The notes: generated from the letters alone by a model not told the origin. A DNA stretch of 64,000 bases from Megalonaias nervosa (GCA_016617855.1 JAECUM010094088.1:1-64000); one strand, 5' to 3'. Shown: positions 44,331-57,475, counted from the stretch's first letter. Numbers and translations are program-made.

Positions 44331-45167
44331 CTTTGAAATAACCGCTTAACTCAGAGTTATCGAGTATAATTTGCTTGATTTATTTATAATTATCACTTTG
44401 GAAAAGAAATATTAAAACTATTTCGACCTTTCATAACATTATGCACAGAGCTCAAAGACGACCTGCGGTCATCTTCTCTTGTGTTGCCTGGAGAAAAAGA
44501 ATATGTCTTTTTCGAAGAGCTCCACGTTTCGTTCGACAAGTCAAATGTCCAAGGATGTCTTTGTGCATGATGTCATACACAATCAGAGTCTGTGTGAACG
44601 GAACACCGCCAATAGAATATTCATTGGTACTTCTTCATGATTCCTTAGATGTTGACCGTTTACTCCCTGTAACTGTTGTGGTGGTACTTTAAGAGCACGT
44701 TGTTTCTCATAAGGTATCTATTGAAACATAGAGTGGGACAAAAGAGTAGAAGTACGTGAAGTTACTATCAACAATAAAATATTCTTCAACACCAAGTTTA
44801 CTTTCAGCCGTGTAAAGTACATTGTTCTTTTTTTGTTATAACTTCTCCAACATGGTCCAAACGCTTGTTATCTGCAGTTTTGTCCTTTATTTCTTCGGTG
44901 AAGTTATTGTTACTCACGCCATTTTACCTGGATCAACTCCGAACCTAACTAGCTGACGTTTGCTGTTTTCCATGTTGTTTTTACTGGGTCTACTGAGTAC
45001 TGCTTCCTTTGTATGAAAATGTTCTGCTTCCTACTAGCTTTGACACATTTGATCAATTGCGAATTTACGGAACAAATGGTCAGAAAATGTAGATAAAGCA
45101 AGATTTGATTTTAAACCGTTCATTTTGAGGCTTCTTCTTCCATCTTTGTCCAAAATCTAGGTCATGG
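44331..45167. other. Unassigned segment with a conserved open frame
   Basis: An 83-codon open frame (44441-44692, ATG) is kept at 53139-53390. It has no recognisable domain; since the duplication is recent, its conservation says little. Not accepted as a gene. Confidence 0.4.
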
Positions 45168-45945
45168 TGTACCTGACCAGCAACATTTATTTTCTAAACA
45201 ACATTATACACAGCTAACATTTCTCTATCAGTGTGAATTAAACATTCAAATCATTATGAATGGAGGTAAATATGGTTATTTGGGTCTGGATCTAGGACAT
45301 CAGATTTCCACTTGGACATTCCTAAACTTGATAACTTTGAATGTTTTATAGAGGAAACTGACCTACATCCTGGCTCTATTATTGTGTCTAAGCTTTTTAT
45401 GTGATCGTATTTACTTGATAAATGACTCTTGAAGCAGAGTCAATCTTATTGTTGTGTTCAGTTTTTCATTTCAGTGGATTTATTTATTCAAATTATTATT
45501 CACTGGAAATATAAAAGGCTCAATAATAATATTATTGGCATGGAACATTAATTTGGAATTATAGTGAATTCAGACTAAAACATTTAGATTATATTATTGT
45601 GATACATCAAAAGACTCTTAGTATATCGCCACATTCGAGGCTACTGGCACATTAGCACATTCGATACGACAGTCATATTTACACAATCAATATTGAAACT
45701 TATTTGGACTTCCACAATTTAAGTAAAATTTAACAAAATAGTCTATTTGCCTTGAACACAAAGTGAAAATTTAAGACACTTACAGTATTGTGATTTAAAT
45801 TCCAACTAATCCTAAATGTCCTATCATAAGTGCAAAAGTATAGAATGTTCCGAATTAATTCCAACAGTCTAGAATGCCCTGGCGTACCATAACGATATCA
45901 TCCAGAATGTCTTTGAAAGAGTTCTCAAACTATTGTCTCAGTCCA
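45168..45945 (+). repeat. LTR-like dispersed repeat, plus orientation
   Basis: Starts TGTACCTGACCAGCAAC, extends past the limit of the inverted copy at 29946-30723, and carries 'ggaaactgacctacatcctg' and 'gtacgccag'-complement sequence. Copy at about 53840-54617. Confidence 0.7.
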
Positions 45946-47011
45946 AAATGTCAATGAGCACCTTGTAATTCCAAAGAATAATTTAAATCAATAATTCCTC
46001 TCGAGTTATACCTGAACACAGCTACAAACTCTGATCATAGATTCCCAAAGACTGATATGAAACACGAATGAACAGTTCTGTTACCAAATCCCTTTTATGT
46101 ACAAATATCACTTCACCTGCGAAGTAATAGGACTTCCCACGGAAAAAAACTCACTACCTGGTGAACGAAGTCAGGTCTTTAACTCAGATTCAATTAAACA
46201 TGCTGTATACTTCTTAGAAGCCTGACAAAAGTAATGTAGGTATTAATATCACAGCTCCCTATCACTGCCAAAAATTAAGCACTCTATAGAGATATACATA
46301 TCACTGTGACTACATCATTTATGACTTATTCACATCTATCAATATTGTTTAGTTGGATGATTATATTATCTAACATTTAAATTTTTTGCTATTCAAACTT
46401 TTACACATATTTCTAGCATGTGTCATTGTTTCAAATATATCTTCTACTGCTGTTCATTGTATCCACCCTGTATACTGTAATGACCATGGCTATAGTCACA
46501 ATGACTCTCAGTCTTTTCCTTATATCAGGTTTGTTTTAATAAATATGGTAAATGAATATGATTTATATTGTTTCACTTACAAAGCATGACAATTATAAAT
46601 TATCTCTAATTTCTATGAACTTGCAACCTATATCAAGAAGAATACTTGATTTATTCCAAAAATAGATTGTAACAGTTGTTTCCCGCCACACCTGACAGCT
46701 CCCCCTCCCCTGATCCATTTTAAAATATTAGAGTTACAGAAAACTAGCTGTACATCATAATTATAGCTATTATTTATATTTTAGATATTATATATTTATT
46801 TATTTATTGATTTATTTATTTATTTTACGATTCATTAAATATTGTTAAATTGTTCTCCAGTTTATCTTGATTTTATAATTTCTCTTCCATCGCCCCACCA
46901 TAATGTCTCTTCCATCACCCCACAATACTTCTGATCTTTTCGAAAAAAACTGTCCCTTCCTATGTACATGTACATGTAGAACCCTTCAGGACCAATAGGT
47001 TTCTTACAATA
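45946..47011. other. Unassigned DNA
   Basis: No gene accepted. A leader-like open frame at 46386-46589 has no ATG. Near 46785-46830 there is a TTTA-rich run. Confidence 0.5.
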
Positions 47012-47142
47012 CAGTGGTGCAAGTACATTTTAGGTCTTACCGGTACGGTAGGCCTCCCCAGGTCATTCTGGTTCGGCCGTACCGGCAACAAATGCCTTAG
47101 GGGTAGGGCGTACCCTCATCGTCTCGCTTATTTGCACCACAG
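47012..47142. mobile_element. Possible hAT-like MITE with GTACCGG interior
   Basis: Ends CAGTGGTGCAAGTA and inverted TATTTGCACCACAG. No target duplication seen. Inner palindromic 'accggtacggta' and 'ggccgtaccgg'. The copy is at 55688-55819. Confidence 0.5.
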
Positions 47143-47150
47143 CCTATGTG

Positions 47151-47154
<4 letters not shown>

Positions 47155-47200
<46 letters not shown>
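47155..47200. repeat. AT dinucleotide run
   Basis: A pure AT run; longer in the copy at 55826-55885. Confidence 0.95.
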
Positions 47201-47202
<2 letters not shown>

Positions 47203-47329
47203 CTATCGATAGTAAAATATACAATACAATAGTCCGAAAATAATATTCCGTTCTTCTTTGGTTAATGAGCTATTTATAAAATATGATTCAATCGAGGATC
47301 TGTTGCCATTAGTACAACAACCTCAACTG

Positions 47330-47570
47330 ACGTCATCGCCTCCATATTGGAATTTCATCGAGATTCGAACCTGGATTCAATTAGAACTGTTTAGTGATAG
47401 GACTTATATTTTTCAACTTTAGGATTAATTTTTGGATTATATTCACAAACCGTAAGTCCTATTTCCTATTTTTACAATGTTTTCTAGGGAAATAAATTAT
47501 TTTGTTAAAATTTACAAAGCTTGTTGACTTCACTCTTTTCTTTTGTTACATTTGTACGAGCTAAACGCAA
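47330..47570 (+). repeat. LTR-like fragment
   Basis: Resembles the LTR ends at 1-130 and 34.0-34.2 kb ('ttattttgttaaaatttac', 'cactcttttcttttgttac'). No primer-binding site follows. Copy at about 56015-56255. Confidence 0.5.
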
Positions 47571-47790
47571 CAATTATCGTCTAAGTTTATGAATTCGTTT
47601 ACAAGCTTAAGTAAAGCAATTTGACGAGAAGTGATCGGAAATCTGATCGAGTTGCGTGTAAATATGTTCAAGTTAACGAAGAGAACGGCGGGCAAAATGT
47701 TTTCCAAATGGTTTGGAAAGTGATTGGAGGATTGATGATGGTATGTAATTTGATAGGTAAGCTTTGTTGCCAGGTAGGATTAGAGGGCTC

Positions 47791-47964
47791 CAGGGCCGTA
47801 GAGAGCGATCATGGGCCCTTGGGTAAGAAACACCCGGGCCTCCTCTAGTTGTTGTTCAAACAAAATTTTTCTTTTATAAAATTAAAAGGTGTTGTTCGTC
47901 CGGGCCCGGGCCCCGGGGACATATCCCCTGTTGTCCCGCGCCCCCCCCCCCTTTGTTGACCCTG
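47791..47964. mobile_element. hAT-like MITE, GC-rich
   Basis: Short inverted ends CAGGGCC and GACCCTG; flanks gagggctc and catggctc match at 6 of 8. Interior 'gggcccgggccccgggg'. Copy at 56476-56649. Confidence 0.55.
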
Positions 47965-48012
47965 CATGGCTCGTATGCTTACTAATAGTGTGTTGTTTTT
48001 CATAATAGAGAA

Positions 48013-48013
<1 letters not shown>

Positions 48014-48055
<42 letters not shown>
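48014..48055. repeat. AT dinucleotide run
   Basis: A pure AT run; copy at 56700-56740. Confidence 0.95.
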
Positions 48056-48060
<5 letters not shown>

Positions 48061-48549
48061 AATATGATTTTATCTCCAAATTTTTGAACCATTAAAAACA
48101 TAGCTATTTCAAGTTGATGAGTGTGGATTAATTTTGTTATTAAGTTATATTGGCTAAGAAGTTTCATTCCGTATCACTTGCTGAAATTTCAACAAATGAA
48201 AATAAACTTGCATTAATAGATGGCAGGTCAAATTCAAAACTACATCGTTAGATTAAATTTGTTTTAGAAAATATCGAAGTAGCTCCGAAACAACAAATAA
48301 AATAAATGTCCCTTCGTGGTCTTAAACTGTGTACCTATAACATAATGGGTATTTTAAAACTATGTATATATCTTGTAATATTATTTGTATTATAATATGT
48401 TTAAATAGCTGTCAAATTATTCTGCTGTCGTTCCTTTATATGATGTTTATGGAATCATCGCTTCGTACGTGATTAGTTACTTTGGTTTATTGGGGGAGGG
48501 TGTGTTATTTCTTTTAATATGGCATACAATTTCTCAACTGCCAAAGTCG

Positions 48550-48790
48550 AGACAATTTTCAAAGTCGATTAAATGAGAACACGTTATCTACGTGTCAACA
48601 TAATAGGACAAATTTGACTGGATATTATTGGTGCCAGAGAGAAACATGTTGATATGTGCAGGATGCAAAGTAAATATTCGACAAAATTCTCATAATTAAA
48701 GGCGACGATACAACGTGTCTAACACTATTTCCAAGAACGCGACCATTAGAGAACCAAAGACACAAAGGATGCGTATTTAATAAATATGCT
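48550..48790 (+). pseudogene. CBM20 relic 2a
   Basis: Resembles codons ~70-130 of paralogue 2 at nucleotide level: 'ttggtgccagagagaaacat' aligns with its VVPDRNM codons and 'accattagagaaccaaag' with its IKEPN codons. It contains stops and frameshifts, and differs clearly from relic 1, so it derives from another family member. It lies about 110 bp from a tRNA-Tyr gene. Confidence 0.75.
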
Positions 48791-48900
48791 GAGAGCATTA
48801 AGTTAACTATCCATTTAATAATATTCAGTTATCGATTGGACATTAAGTCTATTCCGGTGTTCTTTACTTGCAGGTTGACATTTAAAACTAAAAACGTAAA

Positions 48901-48987
48901 TCCCGCGAGCCGGATTCGAACCAGCGACCTAAGGATTACCACCTACTTTTTCTACAGTCCTCCGCTCTACCACTGAGCTATCACGGG
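48901..48987 (-). tRNA. tRNA-Tyr (GUA), with 15-nt intron, copy 5
   Basis: Complete on the minus strand: acceptor CCCGTGA/TCGCGGG, D arm GCTCAGTGGTAGAGC (one base shorter loop than the others), GTA anticodon, intron aaaaagtaggtggta (different from copies 3-4), intact T arm. Plausible active gene. It lies between two CBM20 relics. Confidence 0.92.
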
Positions 48988-49251
48988 ATCATATTAAGAA
49001 AATATATTTCAAATTATTTATACCTTCTGAATTATGTTATGTATTGCTCGTTTCTTGCCTTGTCTCGCCAGAACGATATTTTGGCTGGTGACACCACTGT
49101 CTGACAGTTGATGGATTGGTTCTGCATCATAGGTTAATGCTAAAAACGTTTAACAGACATCGACTATGCGTTGTCATAAAATGGGCATTATTAGACTGTG
49201 TACCTATATTATAATCCAATAGGTATTACAATCTTTATGAATAACCTCAGG

Positions 49252-49683
49252 ATCTGTCAGTGTCCATGTGTCCATGAAGCGAGATCACATTGTCTTTGCA
49301 TCATCCATTCAGACAGACTCCTTGTAGAATGGAGGACACATTCTCTAGGATGAACTCATTCTGGGTGTTGGAAGTTGGAAATCTCTATTCCGGTTGTAAT
49401 GAAGACTGATTGGAAATGCATCCTTTTCAATAAAGTCATAAAGGATTTCATACAAATGGAATATTTGACTGGACATTAGTGGTGCCAGATAAAAACATGA
49501 ACACGTACGTAGGATGGAAAGCAAGTAGGCGGCAACTCTCATGGTCAAAGAAGAGGATATATATTGTCAAACAATATTCCCCCAAGAATCCGACGAATAG
49601 AGAACCAGTGACACAAAGGATGCATATGGCGCCGAGTGCTTTATGGCAGTTTATAAACATGTATATCAGCCCCTAAAATGGTA
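49252..49683 (+). pseudogene. CBM20 relic 1b
   Basis: Nearly identical to relic 1a, with the same frameshifts and stops, so it was already dead when duplicated. Confidence 0.85.
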
Positions 49684-50361
49684 TTTGGACAGAAGCTAAT
49701 CTGGAGTCCATATGCCTTTTTGAGCTGTCACTGATTGGTCCTTAAATAGCCATTGGGTTTTTCAGTGCCATGCAATATTTATTATATTAACCGAATGCGC
49801 ATGAATCCCGTTTGTAAGGAAGTGTGTATGGCATTCTTCTATAAGCATGACGTCATATCCTTGTGCAGTGTTACTCTTTAAACATTCTATCGATTGTAAG
49901 ATGAACTGCAATCAATACTCATTTGTTAGGATTAATTTTGTGGGAATTTTCACAAAATGTAATTTGTGTTGTTAAAACTTAAATTTTTTTGATTTTCAAT
50001 CAATCAGAATTTGTAGTACTTCAATAGTATGGAAATCCACATTCTAGAAAAATATTAGTGATTCATATTATACTACAAGCTCGGTAAACATGAGAGTTCA
50101 TGAAGATAAGCTTACGTCAGCAAATCGGCCCACAACATAGATAGGATGAAGACATATACCAGTGGAAGGAAGATAATGAATTCTGAAGAAGTCTGGTAGA
50201 GGGTGCTACCTTTGACGGAACACTATTTTGGAAAACGGAGTCTCGTAACTTTCCGTATCTCAGGAAAACAAATCTTGCTTTCCGTAACTCCGGAATGAAT
50301 TGTTAAGACTATGTGCTTTGTTCTGTGGCCTTGTATGGAGCAAAGGTACACATTCCGAGAA

Positions 50362-50365
<4 letters not shown>

Positions 50366-50404
<39 letters not shown>
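50366..50404. repeat. TG run
   Basis: Homologous to 32061-32114, shorter. Confidence 0.95.
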
Positions 50405-50413
<9 letters not shown>

Positions 50414-50421
50414 TGTATACA

Positions 50422-50480
50422 TAAGGATAGTCATCAACATTCTCAACAGTCCTCCGCTCTACCAACTGAGTTATCACGGG
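50422..50480 (-). pseudogene. Truncated tRNA-Tyr, copy b
   Basis: Same truncation as at 32131-32189; the anticodon region reads GTTG. Confidence 0.85.
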
Positions 50481-50778
50481 ATTCTATCACAATCCTATGT
50501 CACAAATCATTTCTTAAAATATAGTACTTATTACTTGTGTCTTGCCTTTTCTCGCGAGAACGATCATTTGGTTAGTGACGTCACTATCTGACAATTGATG
50601 GATTCGTATTGCATCACTACCTGATGCACATGTACTCGTTGTTGAATGGGCGTTGAATACTCTGCTACGACAACGAAGAGGAATGTCACGTTTAACACAT
50701 TGTTCGCTATATCATGCTGAGGAAATGGAGCTAAGTGTCTGTCCCACGAACATACGTAGGCAGTCGATCCGGGCTGGC

Positions 50779-50850
50779 CTGGGTGGGTAACGAACCCACG
50801 ACTATTGGCTTACGAGTCAATCGCTTTGACAACTCAGCTACCACGTCTCC
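50779..50850 (-). pseudogene. tRNA-like relic, copy b
   Basis: Duplicate of 32485-32559 with one substitution near the A-box side. Confidence 0.5.
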
Positions 50851-52402
50851 CTATTTGCATCACAGCTAAAACACTGTAAACAATCACTATTCAAAGAACT
50901 ATTACGCACGAAAACGATGACTAATATGGTTGGTTTACTACTATCACTATTTTTACTTTATTATTCTTGCTTCTACTATCGCTACAATCGACGTCATCAT
51001 CATCATCATGATAGTCATCCTCATAACTACCATAGCCGGCCGATAAAGTTACTGGTTAGATACATTTTGAAACTGCAGAATAAATTAAACATCAATTATT
51101 ATTTTTTCAGTTCTTGAAAAGGAGCGGTAGTTGTAGTGTTTGTCGGCACGTCAGCAGAACACTGGCTATAAAGTGCCAATTAAAAGTAGGGCTCAAAAAA
51201 GTGGACACAAACAATTGCAAAAGAACAAAGACACAGAAATATAGAGCCTTTTAAATAGACATGAACATTAAATAACAAACCATCAAGGTTAGAACATAAA
51301 GAAGATGCGATTATAAACGATTGTTCTACGTCTGCATGCTGACACAATCTTAATAAAAATGGAGATAATACTGTGTTTTATCGCCATACAAAGCATATCA
51401 AATTATCCAGGATATTAAGTAAGCAAAAGTGCGACAGACAGACGGAGATGATAACTCTAGTAGACAGTCCCAGTTGGTGGTGGCTGAAGTGGTTATTGTG
51501 GTGCGTATAACCATGTGACACTGTTGATTTTGTCACATAATAAATGCTTTATCCTATCTTACAACAGAATTAGGTTTTATAAATGATACAGTCATCCCTG
51601 CGTTGATTTTCTGCTGTAACTTTGAATTGTGAATCTGTAGCCAAACGTTCCTAACCAAGCTAGTCGGACTTAAAAAGTGAGCGTTTGCGATTAACCTTGG
51701 TGAAAATTGTGCAAATGCCAATCAAGCAGTGCACCAATTATGAATACTCCCATTCAAGGAAAGGCTTTTTATGACAAAGATCTAAACTCGTTTACAAAGT
51801 ATTATTTAATAATTAATATTAATTCAAGAAAGTCCTCCTTATCTACTGAATGATGTAACTTCAAAGCAAGAAAATCCAAACTCTAAATTATAACGGTCTG
51901 TTTCGACAGAAATTTTAACATTTTCCCAATATCCCAGAAAGAATTAGAATAGAAAAGCATTGGAATTTCTGGCCTCACTTATCTTGTTCAGTTTATTATC
52001 TCCTGCAACAAGGAAATCTAAAGTAACATTTCCAAGGAAGAACAATTTAGGGATAGCTTTTAATTTACTGACTCACTTATCTTCAATAGTTTACCATAAT
52101 CAGTGAAAAGAAATAAACACCTCCTCAACCAAACAACCTCCAAGAAACAATAAACAAAGGCGACAACAAAAATGGACTTCAGGAAAACTGTTGGATTACG
52201 ATACATCATTTTCGAGAATCCTGAAGCTGCGTTAAAAAATTAAAACTGTAAAATCTATCTTCCCTCCTGATTTTCTATTTGTGTTATATTTTATTGTCTA
52301 TACGATATTATTCCATTATCATTTGTTAGGGAATATATCAGACTGTATAATCGATCGTTTCAGACGCAATATATAATTGACATCTGAACACACAAAATTT
52401 GA

Positions 52403-52490
52403 TCCCGCGAGCCGGATTCGAACCAGCGACCTAAGGATAACTATAATTCTTCTCTACAGTCCTCCGCTCTACCAACTGAGCTATCACGGG
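52403..52490 (-). tRNA. tRNA-Tyr (GUA), with 15-nt intron, copy 6
   Basis: Same as copies 3 and 4 in all tRNA positions and the intron. Plausible active gene. Confidence 0.93.
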
Positions 52491-53839
52491 TTACGATGGT
52501 TACAATGAGTCGTGAACTACAGTGTTTATTCTTTGTTTCTGTCTCGGTTGGCGGCAGTAGAGAATGACCATTACGTCCTTATGTCGCCTATGCCTGACAG
52601 TTCATGGATTGGTATTGGTTGCTATGTAGTGGACAGATACAGTTTCTTCGATAGGCTTAGAATATAGTAATATTACTTCTGCGAGGACTACAGTTAAGTC
52701 TAGGACCACTTCAAGGACGATGATGACCAAGCGGCACACATCCGACTATCACATTGACTTCAAAATAGCAACATTAATAACAAGCACAACTTCATTTGCT
52801 ATCGCTAATGATGACGGTGCACAAGCTATACTACTGTTATTGCCTCTGCTACTAGTTATAATGCCATGACAACCACCATCACATTATTACCATTATCATC
52901 GTTATTGTCACCATCTTCGCCTAGTTATTAGAGAGATATATTTTGAAACTGTGCTATAAATTAAATTTAAATTGTTTAATCCTATGTAGAAAGACGGAGA
53001 AAAAACGCTATGCTGTAATAACATGCATCTTTGAAATAACCGCTTAACTCAGAGTTATCGAGTATAATTTGCTTGATTTATTTATAATTATCACTTTGGA
53101 AAAGAAATATTAAAACTATTTCGACCTTTCATAACATTATGCACAGAGCTCAAAGACGACCTGCGGTCATCTTCTCTTGTGTTGCCTGGAGAAAAAGAAT
53201 ATGTCTTTTTCGAAGAGCTCCACGTTTCGTTCGACAAGTCAAATGTCCAAGGATGTCTTTGTGCATGATGTCATACACAATCAGAGTCTGTGTCAACGGA
53301 ACACCGCCAATAGAATATTCATGGGTACTTCTCCATGATTCCTTAGATGTTGACCGTTTACTCCCTGTAATTGTTGTGGTGGTACTTTAAGAGCACGTTG
53401 TTTTTCATAAGGTATCTATTGAAACATAGAGTGGGACAAAAGAGTAGAAGTACGTAAAGTTACTATCAACAATAAAATATTCTTCAACACCAAGTTTACT
53501 TTCAGCCGTGTAAAGTACATTGTTCTTTTTTTGTTATAACTTCTCCAACATGGCCCAAACGCTTGTGAAGTTATTGTTACTCACGCCATTTTACCTGGAT
53601 CAACTCCGAACCTAATTAGCTGACGTTTGCTGTTTTCCATGTTGTTTTTACTGGGTCTACTGAGTACTGCTTCCTTTGTATGAAAAATGTTCTGCTTCCT
53701 ACTAGCTTTGACACATTTGATCAATTGCGAATTTACGGAACAAATGGTCAGAAAATGTAGATAAAGCAAGATTTGATTTTAAACCGTTCATTTTGAGGCT
53801 TCTTCTTCCATCTTTGTCCAAAATCTAGGTCATGGTGTA

Positions 53840-54617
53840 CCTGACCAGCAACATTTATTTTCTAAACAACATTATACACAGCTAACATTTCTCTATCAGT
53901 GTGAATTAAACATTCAAATCATTATGAATGGAGGTAAATATGGTTATTTGGGTCTGGATCTAGGACATCAGATTTCCACTTGGACATTCCTAAACTTGAT
54001 AACTTTGAATGTTTTATAGAGGAAACTGACCTACATCCTGGCTCTATTATTGTGTCTAAGCTTTTTATGTGATCGTATTTACTTGATAAATGACTCTTGA
54101 AGCAGAGTCAATCTTATTGTTGTGTTCAGTTTTTCATTTCAGTGGATTTATTTATTCAAATTATTATTCACTGGAAATATAAAAGGCTCAATAATAATAT
54201 TATTGGCATGGAACATTAATTTGGAATTATAGTGAATTCAGACTAAAACATTTAGATTATATTATTGTGATACATCAAAAGACTCTTAGTATATCGCCAC
54301 ATTCGAGGCTACTGGCACATTAGCACATTCGATACGACAGTCATATTTACACAATCAATATTGAAACTTATTTGGACTTCCACAATTTAAGTAAAATTTA
54401 ACAAAATAGTCTATTTGCCTTGAACACAAAGTGAAAATTTAAGACACTTACAGTATTGTGATTTAAATTCCAACTAATCCTAAATGTCCTATCATAAGTG
54501 CAAAAGTATAGAATGTTCCGAATTAATTCCAACAGTCTAGAATGCCCTGGCGTACCATAACGATATCATCCAGAATGTCTTTGAAAGAGTTCTCAATAAT
54601 CTCAAACTATTGTCTCA
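53840..54617 (+). repeat. LTR-like dispersed repeat, plus orientation
   Basis: Duplicate of 45168-45945. It retains 'ctcaataatctcaaactatt' where the 45-kb copy lost about 10 bp, and in that respect matches the inverted 30-kb copy. Confidence 0.7.
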
Positions 54618-55687
54618 GTCCAAAATGTCAATGAGCACCTTGTAATTCCAAAGAATAATTTAAATCAATAATTCCTCTCGAGTTATACCTGAACACAGCT
54701 ACAAACTCTGATCATAGATTCCCAAAGACTGATATGAAACACGAATGAACAGTTCTTTTACCAAATCCCTTTTATGTACAAATATCACTTAACCTGCGAA
54801 GTAATAGCACTTACCGCGGAAAAAACTCACTACCTGGTGAACAAAGTCAGGTCTTTAACTCAGATTCAATTAAACATGCTGTATACTTCTTAGAAGCCTG
54901 ACAAAAGTAATGTAGGTATTAATATCACAGCTCCCTATCACTGCCAAAAATTAAGCACTCTATAGAGATATACATATCACTGTGACTACATCATTTATGA
55001 CTTATTCACATCTATCAATATTGTTTAGTTGGATGATTATATTATCTAACATTTAAATTTTTTGCTATTCAAACTTTTACACATATTTCTAGCATGTGTC
55101 ATTGTTTCAAATATATCTTCTACTGCTGTTCATTGTATCCACCCTGTATACTGTAATGACCATGGCTATAGTCACAATGACTCTCAGTCTTTTCCTTATA
55201 TCAGGTTTGTTTTAATAAATATGGTAAATGAATATGATTTATATTGTTTCACTTACAAAGCATGACAATTATAAATTATCTCTAATTTCTATGAACTTGC
55301 AACCTATATCAAGAAGAATACTTGATTTATTCCAAAAATAGATTGTAACAGTTGTCTCCCGCCACACCTGACAGCTCCCCCTCCCCTGATCCATTTTAAA
55401 ATATTAGAGTTACAGAAAACTAGCTGTACATCATAATTATAGCTATTATTTATATTTTAGATATTATATATTTATTTATTTATTGATTGATTTATTTATT
55501 TTACGATTCATTAAATATTGTTAAATTGTTCTCCAGTTTATCTTGATTTTATAATTTCTCTTCCATCGCCCCACCATAATGTCTCTTCCATCACCCCACA
55601 ATACTTTTGATCTTTTCGAAAAAAACTCTCCCTTCCTATGTACATGTACATGTAGAACCCTTCAGGACCAATAGGTTTCTTACAATA

Positions 55688-55819
55688 CAGTGGTGCAAGT
55701 ACATTTTAGGTCTTACCGGTACGGTAGGCCTCCCCAGGTCATTCTGGTTCGGCCGTACCGGCAACAAATGCCTTAGGGGTAGGGCGTACCCTCATCGTCT
55801 CGGCTTATTTGCACCACAG
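55688..55819. mobile_element. Possible hAT-like MITE, copy
   Basis: Duplicate of 47012-47142. Confidence 0.5.
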
Positions 55820-55821
55820 CC

Positions 55822-55825
<4 letters not shown>

Positions 55826-55885
<60 letters not shown>
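55826..55885. repeat. AT dinucleotide run
   Basis: Expanded relative to the homologous run at 47155-47200. Confidence 0.95.
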
Positions 55886-55887
<2 letters not shown>

Positions 55888-56475
55888 CTATCGATAGTAA
55901 AATATACAATACAATAGTCCGAAAATAATATTCCGTTCTTCTTTGGTTAATGAGCTATTTATAAAATATGATTCAATCGAGGATCTGTTGCCATTAGTAC
56001 AACAACCTCAGCTGACGTCATCGCCTCCATATTGGAATTTCATCGAGATTCGAACCTGGATTCAATTAGAACTGTTTAGTGATAGGACTTATATTTTTCA
56101 ACTTTAGGATTAATTTTTGGATTATATTCACAAACCGTAAGTCCTATTTCCTATTTTTACATTGTTTTCTAGGGAAATAAATTATTTTGTCAAAATTTAC
56201 AAAGCTTGTTGACTTCACTCTTTTCTTTTGTTACATTTGTACGAGCTAAACGCAACAATTATCGTCTAAGTTTATGAATTCGTTTACAAGCTTAAGTAAA
56301 GCAATTTGACGAGAAGTGATCGGAAATCTGATCGAGTTGCGTGTAAATATGTTCAAGTTAACGAAGAGAACGGCGGGCAAAATGTTTTCCAAATGGTTTG
56401 GAAAGTGATTGGAGGATTGATGATGGTATGTAATTTGATAGGTAAGCTTTGTTGCCAGGTAGGATTAGAGGGCTC

Positions 56476-56649
56476 CAGGGCCGTAGAGAGCGATCATGGG
56501 CCCTTGGGTAAGAAACACCCGGGCCTCCTCTAGTTGTTGTTCAAACAAAATTTTTCTTTTATAAAATTAAAAGGTGTTGTTCGTCCGGGCCCGGGCCCCG
56601 GGGACATATCCCCTGTTGTCCCGCGCCCCCCCCCCCTTTGTTGACCCTG
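56476..56649. mobile_element. hAT-like MITE, GC-rich, copy
   Basis: Duplicate of 47791-47964. Confidence 0.55.
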
Positions 56650-56697
56650 CATGGCTCGTATGCTTACTAATAGTGTGTTGTTTTTCATAATAGAGAA

Positions 56698-56699
<2 letters not shown>

Positions 56700-56740
<41 letters not shown>
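56700..56740. repeat. AT dinucleotide run
   Basis: Homologous to 48014-48055. Confidence 0.95.
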
Positions 56741-56745
<5 letters not shown>

Positions 56746-57234
56746 AATATGATTTTATCTCCAAATTTTTGAACCATTAAAAACATAGCTATTTCAAGTT
56801 GATGAGTGTGGATTAATTTTGTTATTAAGTTATATTGGCTAAGAAGTTTCATTCCGTATCACTTGCTGAAATTTCAACAAATGAAAATAAACTTGCATTA
56901 ATAGATGGCAGGTCAAATTCAAAACTACATCGTTAGATTAAATTTGTTTTAGAAAATATCGAAGTAGCTCCGAAACAACAAATAAAATAAATGTCCCTTC
57001 GTGGTCTTAAACTGTGTACCTATAACATAATGGGTATTTTAAAACTATGTATATATCTTGTAATATTATTTGTATTATAATATGTTTAAATAGCTGTCAA
57101 ATTATTCTGCTGTCGTTCCTTTATATGATGTTTATGGAATCATCGCTTCGTACGTGATTAGTTACTTTGGTTTATTGGGGGAGGGTGTGTTATTTCTTTT
57201 AATATGGCATACAATTTCTCAACTGCCAAAGTCG

Positions 57235-57475
57235 AGACAATTTTCAAAGTCGATTAAATGAGAACACGTTATCTACGTGTCAACATAATAGGACAAATTT
57301 GACTGGATATTATTGGTGCCAGAGAGAAACATGTTGATATGTGCAGGATGCAAAGTAAATATTCGACAAAATTCTCATAATTAAAGGCGACGATACAACG
57401 TGTCTAACACTATTTCCAAGAACGCGACCATTAGAGAACCAAAGACACAAAGGATGCGTATTTAATAAATATGCT
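57235..57475 (+). pseudogene. CBM20 relic 2b
   Basis: Duplicate of relic 2a with the same disruptions. Confidence 0.75.

Larger units (their letters stand above)
42844..51312. repeat. Tandem duplication 3, left copy (about 8.5 kb)
   Basis: Matches 51314-59990 in the same orientation. The junction at about 51313 joins 'gaagatgcgatt' (as at 33013) to 'ataaacgattgttc' (as at 42844). Confidence 0.93.
49032..51312. repeat. Segmental duplication 1, middle partial copy
   Basis: Matches 30724-33013 and 57718-59990. It breaks off at the duplication-3 junction. Confidence 0.92.

Noticed and set aside
44441..44692. 83-codon open frame conserved at 53139
   Set aside because: No domain recognised, and conservation between recent duplicates is not evidence for selection. 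Left open, not annotated as a gene.
46386..46589. Secreted-peptide candidate with leader-like N-terminus (also 55062)
   Set aside because: The first codon is TTG, no ATG opens the leader, and no acceptor was found before it.
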